Shown here piece by piece: positions 46,737-59,200 of a stretch of DNA of 64,000 nucleotides; the first letter of the stretch is position 1, and the number at the start of each line of letters is the position of its first letter. The stretch is from Coriaria nepalensis (lineage: Eukaryota > Streptophyta > Magnoliopsida > Cucurbitales > Coriariaceae). The notes below the pieces were generated by a model. That model searched no databases. It saw only the letters and a program-made list of their open reading frames with translations, and had not been told where the DNA came from. Both the position numbers and the translations under genes were made by a program. The stretch spans positions 2,797,501 to 2,861,500 of the forward strand of contig CP114489.1 of NCBI GenBank assembly GCA_027186245.1, given 5' to 3'.

Positions 46737-47222
46737 TTACATAAAAAGCTCACACTGTAACAAGGCGTAGTAATTAGCCGCTTCATCTTCCAACTCCCAC
46801 AAGGCATCACTGCTAAACTCAACTATTCCATCATCTAACACGAACTGAGTTACCTCGGTGCTGTTCGGAATCCCCAGCTCGTCGTCGGAAGCTTCCAAAA
46901 GGTGACGCAGTGCTCTCTCATTTTCACTATTTTCATCTTCTTCCACAGGAGAGGAAGAGGAAGAGGAGGAAACAGGTTCGGACGGGTGAATTTCGCGGTC
47001 ATTTTCAAAGGCATGACCCGGCGGAGAGAGGAGAGAAGAGTCAGAGGAAGCGGAGAACGATATTTCTTCCTGAAGCGTTGTGATGAGAGAGGAGATATCC
47101 TGATTTGGTTCCTCTTCCTCTTCGTCGAGAAGAGAGAGTATGTGGTTGAAAGATTTATGTCTCTTATTGTCAGAGATTTCTTGCTCTTCTTCTCTTTGCC
47201 TCTTTGATGCTGTTTCCGCCAT
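46737..47222 (-). CDS. Small acidic protein of unknown function
   Basis: Intact single-exon frame of 161 residues. A basic start MAETASKRQREEEQEI, then DNKRHKSFNHILSLLDEEEE with a possible nuclear localisation signal (KR..HK), a Ser/Glu-rich middle (residues 57-103, including SSSSSSS), and a conserved-looking C-terminal segment DDELGIPNSTEVTQFVLDDG ending ALLQCELFM. Strongly acidic with helical ends, suggesting a small nuclear regulator, but this is inference; I do not recognise the family. The start is the first ATG, and codon use is balanced rather than A/T low-complexity as in surrounding DNA, supporting a real gene. Confidence 0.75.
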   Translation of the reverse strand: MAETASKRQREEEQEISDNKRHKSFNHILSLLDEEEEEPNQDISSLITTLQEEISFSASSDSSLLSPPGHAFENDREIHPSEPVSSSSSSSPVEEDENSENERALRHLLEASDDELGIPNSTEVTQFVLDDGIVEFSSDALWELEDEAANYYALLQCELFM

Positions 47223-49589
47223 TGAAGCTGCTTTTAGAGAGAGTGGAGAGGTTAGGAGGAAAATGTTGACAGGATGAGGCGAAAGATGGGGCGGAAGGAA
47301 AGAGTTAAATAGAGGGGCGAAAGCAATTGAGTTCAGGTCAAAATGATATATTTTTAAATAATAATAATAAATTAAAGGACAATATTTTATTAATATTTAA
47401 GGCTTTTTTCTATGTTTGCTTGAGAGAGGAAAAATAAAATATTTGTTTTGGGACCATATAATTAATATAAATAATGAGAATCTGACTAATAGCACCATGG
47501 CCGTTGGATTTACTGTTTCCGTCAGTGGAAGAAATCAACGGCTGTGGAGTAGATTAGGGAAAGGTCAAAAAAAGGATGAAAGGGGAAGATAATAATGACA
47601 GAGGAAGGAAGGAAGGAAGGAAGGAAGGGAGTGAGTAGCTAAAGAGGGCCCCAACCAAAGGGCTAAAAGAAGGCAGAGAATCATACATATTGTACTAAAT
47701 CATCATACATTACATGATTATTAATTATTAATTATATAGTGTTACATTAATAATATATATAATTAAAATAAATATAATTTATTTAAAATTATTCTCATTT
47801 TCACACAAAAATAAATAAATAAATAAATAAATAAATAGACGGATATAATACAGGGGACAAGATGAGGACAAACCAAAACCTATATAAACTCAATACAATT
47901 TAGTCCTTTTCTTTTCGAACCAAATAATTTAGTCGGTTTATTAAACACAACAACTAAGTACTTCATATTCAAATCATGCTTGTTGTTTTGTTCAATGAAA
48001 CTTCTCGACCACATGTCATATGTTCCCCTTCCTACCTCATCTCCCCTCCTTCTCAAAAGATCCTTTCCAATAATTAAGGTGGTTACGTATTATTATAATC
48101 TTAACAATTTAACACTTAACAAACCTCTCTAATTAACTTCATGTTATGTGAGTAATGAACAAGACAGTTAGAAAACCGACCGACAGTAATCGTAAACCTC
48201 GTTACCCGCATATCGATCGATACATTATATAAGTATAACCTTGTGGTACGGACTTGTGTTATTTTAAGTTAAAAGTTAATTGTTGTTAATCTAATTTCTT
48301 CATGAAATTATATTAAGTAATCAACTGAGGTTTGTGCCTAACCTCATTTATAATTATTTAAACTAATAGAAAAGTATATTATGTTGATCACATATCTAGA
48401 TACTTGCTAAGATCTAAGTCACGACTCTCACGAGTACAACTATGTTTTTAAAAATAATAATAATAATAATAATAAACTAAACTTAAACCCTAATTATTTT
48501 ATTAATTAAGCAATTAATATGTATAATAATCTTCCTTAGGCTGTGATCTAGATTGTGTGGATTATAATATATAGTTGTTAGGACGTATAAAAATATGTAT
48601 ATATATTCTTACAATTAAAGAATCCATCCCCTTGAAATTTTCATATCTCATATTATTCTTCAAAAGGGCAACAAGTACAGTTAACAATAATCTAACAAAG
48701 AAAGATAAGCATCATAATTAGTGACTTCAAATTACACCACTAGAGACAACTAATTTGATGCTAATTTTGTTAGATCATGTTTTCTTTTATTTATTTATTT
48801 ATTATTATTATTATAATAAAATGATATGAATCGCTCGTCTTAAATCAAGAGAAACATATAACCTAAGAAATCAATTTATATAAATAAGATAATCATAATA
48901 TATATATATATATATTTGAATTATTATAAAAAGTTCTTAAATAGATTTAAAATGAATTGAGACTATATCCGTTAGATGTTATGCCGAAAAAAATAGTATA
49001 AAATATTTTAAAATTTTAAAATAAATTCTTTAAAAATAAAATACAAAAAATAAAATACAACCCAAAAAAGATAAATTTAATAACATAATAATTTAAAATA
49101 TTTAGTTTTTCATTTTTTCAAAAAAAAATAATAATAATGATGCATAATATAGATAATTGAAATCATACCTTTTTTTTTTCCTTAATATAAAAGGAAAATA
49201 ACGATTAATTTGTACGACCATGTGGCCAATAAGATATCACATGCATCATATCATGACTTGACGCCCATGTGGCATGATCTCTAGAAATTGCTTTGCACAT
49301 GCTAAGAGGACCTAACATCCTTTTTTTTTTTTTTTTGGAATAACAAGTACTTAATCTCAAAGTGTTTGAATCATATTATTAAGAATCCTCACGACATGGA
49401 TCTTGCTTCATGGAAAAGTCTTATGTATATGAAAATCAAATAATCTAATTATACGTTAGTTCAACGTACGGATGTATCAATTCATATATAATTATGATTG
49501 TTGATGCAAAAATTCATTTTTCAATACGAACTGCCAATGTCTATAATCCGTCACGCTTTCGATCCGATCAGATGGATTATCGATATTTC

Positions 49590-49620
<31 letters not shown>

Positions 49621-52600
49621 TAACAACAACAACAATAACAACAACGGTTATTGATGTTGAAACTTGACCGACAAATCTACTCTGATAGCAAAATTAAAAT
49701 AATGAGTATAATGAGTTTCTGTGCTAGAGAATAATTCTTACACAGAGATGATTGGAGCTGGTGTTGTCACCCCTCAAATTTTTAGAAATTAAAATTTTAC
49801 ATTTTAGTTTTTTCATTTTTTTCTTACATAAAAATTGTAAATTATAAAGTATATCCCACATGTTTTTCAATTTTTCATTTTTACCTACCTAAATTAAAAA
49901 TTACAAAAAATATCCATAAGTTTTTGCCCACTTTCACCTCACAAATTTTTTGTAGGTATTGTTGACCTTTTAATATAGTTAGACTTGATCTTATGCCCAT
50001 ATGCCTCTATTAATAGTGATGTATATGTATACGAACTTGTAGGGCTGTATAGAATACAACTTGTTGGTGATCGTGGAACAATTAGTGCTAGCTTATGATT
50101 GTATAGGGCACTTTAAAAAACGTTTGAGCTGTCACATTATGATAATTAATTAACAAACTGTGAGTATATATGAATTAAGAAGCTTCTAAAAGTGGTGGCA
50201 GAAAATGCCGGAAATTTAGTTGTAAGTTTCAATAATGTTTGTGCCTCCTCCCTCAACCACAAGATTGCTGGACCATTCTTTTCTATCAACTTGGTGTTGC
50301 ATGGGCTGGAGGGGAAGGGCTGCTATCTTTCATATACGTGGGTCCTTTCGTTTTGGGGATTAGGTATCTAAAACGTCCTTCCCAAATATTTCAAAGTGAA
50401 TCTTATTTAAAGTATTCAAACTAAGGGAGAGGCATTTTCTTTTCCACGCGAAGGTCCTCCACCATTCACATCATCAATTCCATATCAATAATTTATTCAC
50501 TTAGAGCCTCTAAATATTTTCTTTACCCCTAATAGCAGTTGCTTAAGAGTACTTAAGTATATATCCAACTATCATATCTTAATAGGATCTTATGATAAGG
50601 GAAACAGCTATAAAGAGAATTAAAAGTAAGTGCAAATATATGTCATTTAAGTGTAAACGCATTATTATTGTTAATGGAAACAAGTCCATGTAATATATGT
50701 TGGGTTTAAAGAATCAAGTTTGAGATGCATTATATATGCATATCTCCACATTCTCATACAAAAGATTTGTGGGTCACCACCCTATACCAAAGCATGTATT
50801 CAAACTTTTTTTTTTTTTTTTTTTGAGGTATATATATAATATATGATTACGTTATATATTAAATTTTATAATAATTATAAATAATGAGAATAATATGATA
50901 TATAAAAATAATATTTATAATTATAATAAGATTTAATATATTATGTGACTATATATTATATTAATTAAAATCAAATTATAAAAAGAACCATTAAAAAAAT
51001 AAAGTGAGCAATCAATAAAAATATTAGACCCGCCTGTCACATGATCTAATGTAAATAATTACTAGACATGAGTAAAATATGAATTCTTGAACATGATCTT
51101 ATCGTAAATACTACGGCTATGCTTTTGACAAGAAATCAAACCTAATTATTATCACATCAATATATATTGCCTTAAGATCTCTACAATTTTTTTTTAGTGT
51201 TTTTTTGTTACAATGGTGTTGAAGGGGACAGTAAAGTGACCCTAATGTGCTTCTTCTTTTCACTTTTTTCTGCTTTTCCTATGTTTAAAATTAGTAGAAT
51301 ATATATATATATATGGAGAAATATGGGCATTAAAGAAAGGTCCTTTGGTTAATGGGGTATTATGAAAAAAAAAAATTCTCTTTAACAATTAAATTAGCCT
51401 ACAATAAATTTTTTTATATAAATTAATTTTTTTTTTTTTTAAAATTAAAATTAGGAAACTATTCTCATCTTCAATTTATGCTTCATTCCAATAGTAAACA
51501 AAGAAAAAATATAAAATAAAAACCTAACCAGTCAATAAGCTTCATTGAAACTCAACGACAAATCAAAAATTGAACCTACCTTTTTTTGGCATTTTACTTT
51601 TGCGATATTACTCGAATCTATATCTATACCACATGTTATTAAATCATTAGATAATTATACGGATGATTGCCTGATCAAAATTTAATTTCCTACCATGTTT
51701 GCTTAAATGATAGCGGAAGGGTCAAATCGGGCGTTGTTGGACAAACTTGAACAGTCTCGACTCGGACTTTTGTCTTTGAACATCTGGACATCTCACAAGT
51801 TTTGCTGGTAATCATTCATTGGCTTCAGTTTCTGTCACATTACCGAGGAAGTTTGCTTCTTAATTTTGACTGAAGCATTAGGTAAACCTAAAAGCCCACT
51901 TCAATCAAAGTATTGGGCCGGGCTGTAGTATATGTGATCTGGGTTTAGGACTCTGAATTGGGAATTTCAAAATTTAGATGCAAAAATTGCTATTCTCATA
52001 TATTCATAAAACACAACTTTCCACGGAATTTTTTTTTTTTTTTGGTAATATTATTATTTATAATAATATCATCTTTGCTTGCAGAATGGCGCAAGAAGTA
52101 ATACATAAATAATAATTAAATAAATAAGGTAAGATAATGTAGGAAGTGTTACAGCACTTTAATCCATCAAACCCAGATAAAGATGAATGAACATCAAGAA
52201 CACTGCATCCAATCATATCCATGCCCGGTTTGTTCTGTTCATCAGTGTTTTCTCTGTTTCTCTCTTCCTTGTAATAGCTAGCAGAGAAAAGGAATGAAAA
52301 ACAGGACCACCCAATAACGCCTATACTGCACTGAGCTATTTCAGGGACTAAAAGAACCAGATTTCCATATCAAATACTTGGAAACCAATAATTGATATCT
52401 AAATCTTCATTCAACAATTTCATCACCTGTGCTGGTTAGAACATGTTCTCGTTAATCAGTAAATGAGTTACTATTCCAGATGAGATGTCCAAAATTTTGG
52501 ACTGGACCAAACTGGGGATAAACCCACTCTATGCATAAGTTTGACATCAGAATTCTTTAGAATCAGAAGATAAAAAATCATACAAGCAAAACCCTGTAAC

Positions 52601-53223
52601 TCAATTACATTCAAGGGCAGAATTCTGCAGAGAATGAGAACTGAAACAAATTGTTGGCCACCTTTCTCTTTTTCCAGACTTGAGCAACAAACAGCTTATG
52701 GCAAATTCTATTCATATCACGGAACCATCTTTGAGACTTTGACAAAGAGTATGGAGCTACATTTCAATCAAAACGACTATGATTCTGACAGCAAATCACT
52801 TGGGACTTAATTACCTCCCTTCTGCAACCCATCAAGCTTCAGAAATCTCTCACAGATAAACCTAACAGTATGTTGGCCTTTCGATATATTGCTACTATTC
52901 TTGTGTGCTACATGAAAACAAGCTTTGTATTTTTCTCATGTCCGTTATAAGTGCAGAGAGATGCAATTTTGGGAAAGAAACTATAAGTGAGAAAAAAAAT
53001 AAAATCTCAAGACTGGCTTCCCACTAGAAGCCTTTACATAATACATACTCTTGAGTAAAATCAGAAACGCTATCCAGAAAAAGGGAGAAAAATCATCTGA
53101 AAACTAAATAAGGGGACAGTAGTTACCCATTAGCAAGAACACTGTGTAGCCCAAATCAATTGCTCCCCTCCATTCAATCAATGAACTCTCGCATCAAATG
53201 GGCACCATGAAACTTCCAACGTT
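47223..53223. other. Long gene-poor intergenic region
   Basis: No gene supported on either strand. Simple repeats: GGAA run about 47605-47628, AAATA run about 47808-47836, TAA run about 48453-48475, TA run about 48896-48914, an A run of more than 25 near 49594-49620, and T runs near 49320 and 50805. About 52140-53223 is less AT-rich and may be 3' UTR of the F-box gene or an unrecognised transcript. Confidence 0.55.
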
Positions 53224-54498
53224 TCAGCATCCCATCACCGCACAATTGTAGACAAAATTAGCCGAGCTTCTTCTCACAAGCAAGTCCCATGCTGGAGGGC
53301 ATCCTTCACTTGGAACCCAGGAATTGAGCTCGATAAAACCTTCAGCTGAAGTCCTAGGCCCCCCTATAACAATAAGTTTATCTCCACAAGCCCGAAATGC
53401 AAGACCCCAACCATACATTGAATCTGCTTGCTCCGGCAATCTCCCCACCGCAAACCAAACCCTTTTCCTTTTATCATACTTCCTTACCTCCATTGCAGCA
53501 TAATCGGCAGCATAAAGTTCGTTATTTACCACTGCAACCAATGGTGGTGCCTGAGCCGATGCCGGCATATCAATCTCCCCTTCGGCCCCGCCATGCCTGC
53601 CGGGGGACATGTTCGGAATTTCTGTCCAAATTCCTGTTTCTAAGTCGAACTCCTCTCCACATGTAAGAAGATTTTGTTCAGCTCCTCCAATCCCTCCAAT
53701 AACATAAAACTTCCTATCCATGAAAACAGCAGAACACATCTTTCTTGGTTTTTTCATGCTAGGGAGCTCCTTCCACTGTTGAGTCTCTGAATTATATAAC
53801 TCAGCAGAATCCAGAATATTCCCTTCGGAATCACAACCGCCTGCTAAAATAGCTATCTCTCCAAGGCTTGCCGATCCAAACAAACATCTAGGACTATGCA
53901 TCCTCATACCAGAAGACCATGAATTGGTCAAGATACTATACTTGTAAATGACAAATGAGATGTCCTTAAAAAACACAAGGAGCTCAGTGCCTACGGCCAA
54001 AGACTCTTTATCTGGACATACATAAAATTCCTTGGAAGTCATCTTGGGCAAATGCATCCACCTTCCTCGAAATGGATCGAAAGCTTCCCATTCGGAAAAT
54101 TGACAGGAAAAGTAAATCCAGTGTTCAATCACAACGTTTTTCCGCCTCAACTCATAGAGCTTGCCTGATCGTATCAGAGAACAGAAACTTTTATTCACAG
54201 AAGCGATTGAACCATAATCTGACCTTGAGCAACGAATCAGGCAGCTTATTGCGTTGTCTCGACCAATAGAATGAATAAGTGGATCAGAATCAGAAGAATC
54301 CTCACCAGAAGTTGTTTCAGTTCTTTTATAAGAACCTAACAGCTTAGAAGACTTCTGTTTATGATATTTATTGTCATCATTGATTTCCAATGGCCGCTTG
54401 CCAATTTCTAGCTGATAACTCATATAAGGCCACTTAGTTTCAGGCTGGAATGAGCTTGAGAAAAATCTAGGGACCAAGCAGGACCGACCCTCCAGCAT
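53224..54498 (-). CDS. F-box/kelch-repeat protein (At1g74510/SKIP11 type)
   Basis: Intact single-exon CDS of 424 residues. The family acts as substrate receptor of SCF ubiquitin ligases. An F-box-like region occupies about residues 72-118 (HSIGRDNAISCLIRCSRSDY, then ASVNKSFCSLIRSGKLYELR). Kelch repeats follow, with diagnostic GG/W motifs: FDPFRGRWMHLPKM, AILAGGCDSEGNILDSAELY, FYVIGGIGGAEQ, EFDLETGIWTEIPNM, RKYDKRKRVWFAVGRLPEQA and GDKLIVIGGPR, ending in LNSWVPSEG. The acceptor-like TTTCAG four bases before the ATG suggests a leader intron back to about 55370, common in this family. Substrate unknown. Confidence 0.93.
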   Translation of the reverse strand: MLEGRSCLVPRFFSSSFQPETKWPYMSYQLEIGKRPLEINDDNKYHKQKSSKLLGSYKRTETTSGEDSSDSDPLIHSIGRDNAISCLIRCSRSDYGSIASVNKSFCSLIRSGKLYELRRKNVVIEHWIYFSCQFSEWEAFDPFRGRWMHLPKMTSKEFYVCPDKESLAVGTELLVFFKDISFVIYKYSILTNSWSSGMRMHSPRCLFGSASLGEIAILAGGCDSEGNILDSAELYNSETQQWKELPSMKKPRKMCSAVFMDRKFYVIGGIGGAEQNLLTCGEEFDLETGIWTEIPNMSPGRHGGAEGEIDMPASAQAPPLVAVVNNELYAADYAAMEVRKYDKRKRVWFAVGRLPEQADSMYGWGLAFRACGDKLIVIGGPRTSAEGFIELNSWVPSEGCPPAWDLLVRRSSANFVYNCAVMGC

Positions 54499-55560
54499 GT
54501 CACTGAAATCTCAACCAGTAAAAGGCAGCAAATTCACATTTCGATTCAGAGTTGCTTTCTTTGTCACGACAATCCCACAGAGAACTATTAAAAAAAAAAA
54601 GAAAGTATACGTCGGAAAACTATCAAGAAGACAACTCAAACACTGAGAAATCATAACAACCAACTTTTTTAAATAACTCATTTTCTATTTTTTAAACATT
54701 ATAAGGAAAACCTAGGAACTTGCCAACTCAAAACAGTTCATTGCCACTATTTCAGAAGCAGCACAGAACCATAAACCGAAACAAAATTTCTTTTTTTTAC
54801 AAAATCAGTGAAGAGAAAGAACACCGAGAACACAGAATCCAAATAAAAATTCTGGAAATCAAAATCTCATTCATTGAGACTTAGAAGATGAAAAAGGGTA
54901 AGAAATGTCCATTTGTGCAGACAAACAATACCAGCACCAGAAACAGAACAAGCTCGATTTTCTCTATTATTCCTTTTCCAAAAACATAAATCAAATAGAT
55001 AGCACAGAAATGCAGCATGACTATAACCGAATATATTCCTCACCCCAAACCTTTGCCCTCTATCAGAAAGCTGAAAAAAAAAATGGGGGGACTAAGATTT
55101 AGCAGAAACGAACCAAATCAAAGCCTAACCGAAATAGATCTGTTCACGATTCGTTCATTAATCACACATACCAATACCTCTTCTTAAACGAAAGAAACCT
55201 TACGAATTGAACAAGAAGAAGAACAAAAGAGAAAAAACAGAAAACAAAAAAAAAAGGCAAAGCAATCATAAATTGCACATTAAGAAATAGATATCATACA
55301 AACAATTAGCGAATAAGAATGCGAGGATGTTACAATCTGACTGAATGAGAAGAAAAAGAAAAAAAAAAAACCTGATTGGAATTCTCAAATTCAACAATTC
55401 CTCTCTTCTCTCTCTCTCGGACACTGTTCTAGATCTTCGCTCTCTGCTTCCTCCCTATGGATTCTCTCTCTCTCTGTCCACAAATCGAGCGGAGCTCAAG
55501 ATTTGGCTTCAGAGAAGAATTCTCAGGCCGAGTCTGCTTTATCCCTCCTTAACCCCCATT
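54499..55560 (-). promoter_or_regulatory. Leader intron and 5' exon of the F-box/kelch gene
   Basis: Minus-strand acceptor ATTTCAG lies just upstream of the ATG, and a donor-like AATCAG|GTTTTT lies near 55372. The probable first exon is GA/CT-rich DNA around 55375-55550, followed by the promoter. No coding frame supported here. Confidence 0.5.
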
Positions 55561-56169
55561 TAATATAATTAATTATTTCTCTAATTTTGCGTTTTAAGTA
55601 AAAAATTTAATATATCTACTATATCTATTTTTTAATAAAATTAATTATTAAACAGGAGAGAAAGAAGAGAGAGAGAGAGAGAGAAGAGGAAGGCGGTGGA
55701 AGTGGAGGAACTGTGGGCCCCACAAGAAGGAAAAATAAAAATAAAAATAAAAAGGGAAAAGAGAAGGAGATGAGGTTAAGCAAAGGTCGTCGTTAAACAA
55801 ACCGCGAACCGGTGGTCGCCGGTTAGGACACGTGTTGACTGGGGATAACAGTAGGTCTGACTGGTTAGCTATAACACCTTCCGTCTCCGTTTTTAGCCCC
55901 ACGTTTTTCGCGGAGACCAGACTAGTACCACTATTCTATTCTGTTCTCTGTTCTGTTCTGTTCTGTTTACACTGGCCTTCAAACTCTATCTCTTAACTTT
56001 ACGACCTTCTTTTTTCCAGTCTCACCTTCTCTTCTCTAGTCAATTTCTCGCCGTTTATTACTCGTTTCGTTTACTTTCTCGCTGGGGTTTTCATACTCCT
56101 TTCCCATTGGTCGGCCACCTCCAAAAGAGGAAAATATGATCATAAATAATTATATATATACCTTCATTC

Positions 56170-56204
<35 letters not shown>

Positions 56205-59200
56205 CCTTAATCTAATTTTTCCTTAACATGTTCTGCAGACTGCAGTCGTGTACAAAACTCGTTTTGACAATGCCAAATGTTTTTTTTTTTTTTTGGCCAA
56301 GTTGATATTGATAATAGATATTATTATTATTATTATTATTATGGGTCAACAATAATGGTATTTAAATATTTGTAATATATTAATATACATTGAATTTTGA
56401 TTATATCCTATAATAAGCTAAAAGGGAATTTGATTATTATCATCTCCTAGCTATATAAGAATTTCCTAATTTATTTCCTAATTTATTATTATACACTTAA
56501 TTTAAACTATTAACAAAAGTCAACTTCAACGCATCCTAGTTGACAAACATTAGACTCCTAATATTCTTGTTCATTACAAATTAGATCTTTAAGTTCGTGT
56601 CAGAAACTAATAAATATTCGGTTAATTATTCTCAAATAATGTTTTATAGATTATAGACAAAATATATGTAGAACCTACAAACAATGTTACCTTTTAATGT
56701 ATGGTCAAGGGTCACTTTTAGTTAGGGCACTAATTATTTATTTATTGAAGGACAAAAATTATTTAATTTACAAAGGGGTATTGAAATTTTCTAATTAATT
56801 AATTAATTTTTTATTTTTTATTTTTTTGGTCATTTTGAGTGAATTATCTATCTCTTCGCTATTTCAAACCTCAAAAAAATGACAAGTTACACCAGTTTTC
56901 TCCTACTACAATATATATAACAAAATGTTAATGTTGAAAATAAATTGTATCTTAGTGTTTGTCTCTTCCAAAATTATCTTATCAACCACAAAATATATTA
57001 AATTAATGGTGGTTGAATTCGTTTACATTGCATAGGTTATTAAGTATAGAAAACTTGGGAAAGAATAGAATATGTCGTGATCATAAACAATGATGGTGAT
57101 GATTCATAGGCTTACTTACTCAAACTATATGATTAGGTTTTAATGCCAGTTTAAGGATGAATAACTAATCAAATGCTACGTACGCACGTGACCTACAAAA
57201 TCAACATGCATGGCCTTGCCCTATCTTGCATGATCGCTAAGATCCATACTTGTTTGTTTGTTTGTTTTTTTCTTTTTCTTTTTCTTTTTTGTCTCCTTAA
57301 ATTTTTGAAAGGGTCCGAGTCTAAAGTACTAGGTTGAATGAATTTCATGATTTATAATTTTTGGCAGATTTATATTTACAGTTTTAAATATAAATATACA
57401 AAAAAAAATAAAAATAAAAATAAAAATCTTAGATTAGCCCCTAAATTCTAACTCCTAAAGATCGGAGCCCTCTAAGCAAATGGAGTAGATTTCGACGTGC
57501 CCACATGAAAACTCCATCTTGAATCTCTATAGAGTTTAAGAAAACAATAACTAACAAAATATAAAAACGTTAAATTTTGAAAAATGGAAAAATCAAACTT
57601 CAAAACCAAGCAACTCCTCCTCCATGTAAGGGGGGAAAAAAAAGGTAAAGATTCTTGGCGTGCCCTAATTACGTAGGGAAAATAATAACGATCACCTTCA
57701 TAAAAAAACAGAGGACTTAGGAACCCAATACTGTCCACGCAAGTGTCGACTTATCGTGTAAAGAGGTGTAACCATGTGAAGCCTTATTGGACGATGAGAA
57801 AGTTGGTAATTATGCTTAATTACGTTCACATAATTAACACCATCTATGAATACCAAAATTATCTCATATTATAATCATGATTCATGTAGGTATAATATAT
57901 ATGCTTTCAGGCATCTTTCTTATGTAAAGTGTTAACTAAGTTGTACGAGCCTAGAGTATGGACAGTATTTTTGCGTAGGGAATAAGTAAATATTAATTAT
58001 AATAAGGATCTTGTCACATTAATAAAATAAAAATAATTGAACTTATTTAAAATGCCACAACATTATTAATGAATTTAAATAGATTGATTATCTAAACCGT
58101 AAAATTAATATTTTTACTAATATAATAAGTATTGAATTATATTTTTATAGAATATCTCAAAATATCAAAAATTATTTTACTATTTTTTTTAATATGTCAC
58201 GTGACATATTAAATATATATAAGGCGAGTACATATAAATAATGTAAATATCATATATGAATACAATACGAATACGTAACTCATTTTGAAGTATTACTACC
58301 CTCGTAGCTAAAAATGAATTGCAATATGTATATATATATTGATATGTTTGATTAACACATTTTTTTACATACTATTTTATACACTTTTTAATTCATTATA
58401 TTAAAACTAGCCTAATAGTCAATATTTCAGGGTTCAATAATAACAAATTAATATTAAATAATTTCAGTATTTAATAATTATAAATAAATATTGATCATTG
58501 GATTAGTTTTAATTTAATAAATTAAAAAATATATAAAATAATATGTAAAAAAGTGTATCCCATATATCTATATATATGTGTGTAATGTATCTTGTAAGAA
58601 ATAGATGATTAAGTTTATGTCTTCATCATTAGTAATAAAGAAGGGAACAAGAAATCCGTAAATTTGGCCTAACCAAAGCAAATATTCGGAGAAAAAAAAA
58701 AAAAAAAAACATCCAAGATGCACATTGAATGACCACATTCATGAAAGTGACATTGCGCCATTAAACACCTAAAAGGAGAAGATAATATTAAATAAATAAA
58801 GAAAAAAGCATCTAGATATGAATTTGGACATGATAGTGTTGATACATTAAAAATTTGTTATACACATGTTGCTAATTGAAAGGTTAAAAGCGAGTCGGTT
58901 ATAATTAAATCTATCAATTAAAATTAAGTAATTAATATAACCGGTTAAAAATTAATATTAATTAAATAATAATTAATTTTGATAAATTGAATATGATTTT
59001 ATTTAAGTAAATATAAATAAGTATGAGATATTTATAATAAAATGAAAAAAAATTATTGGGATTAATGACACAGCCAAAAAATAATCATAAATCACTTAGA
59101 TAATGATCATGAAAAGTGCAATCTCGATGATACGAAGAAAATACAAAACTAATCTCTACCCAACCAAAGAATTTTGGTCAAAATTGAAGAAAAATGAAGA

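Noticed and set aside
47223..53223. tRNA or other structured RNA genes in the gene-poor region
   Set aside because: I looked for tRNA-like A- and B-box arrangements and saw none I could support by eye; a covariance-model scan would be needed to exclude them.
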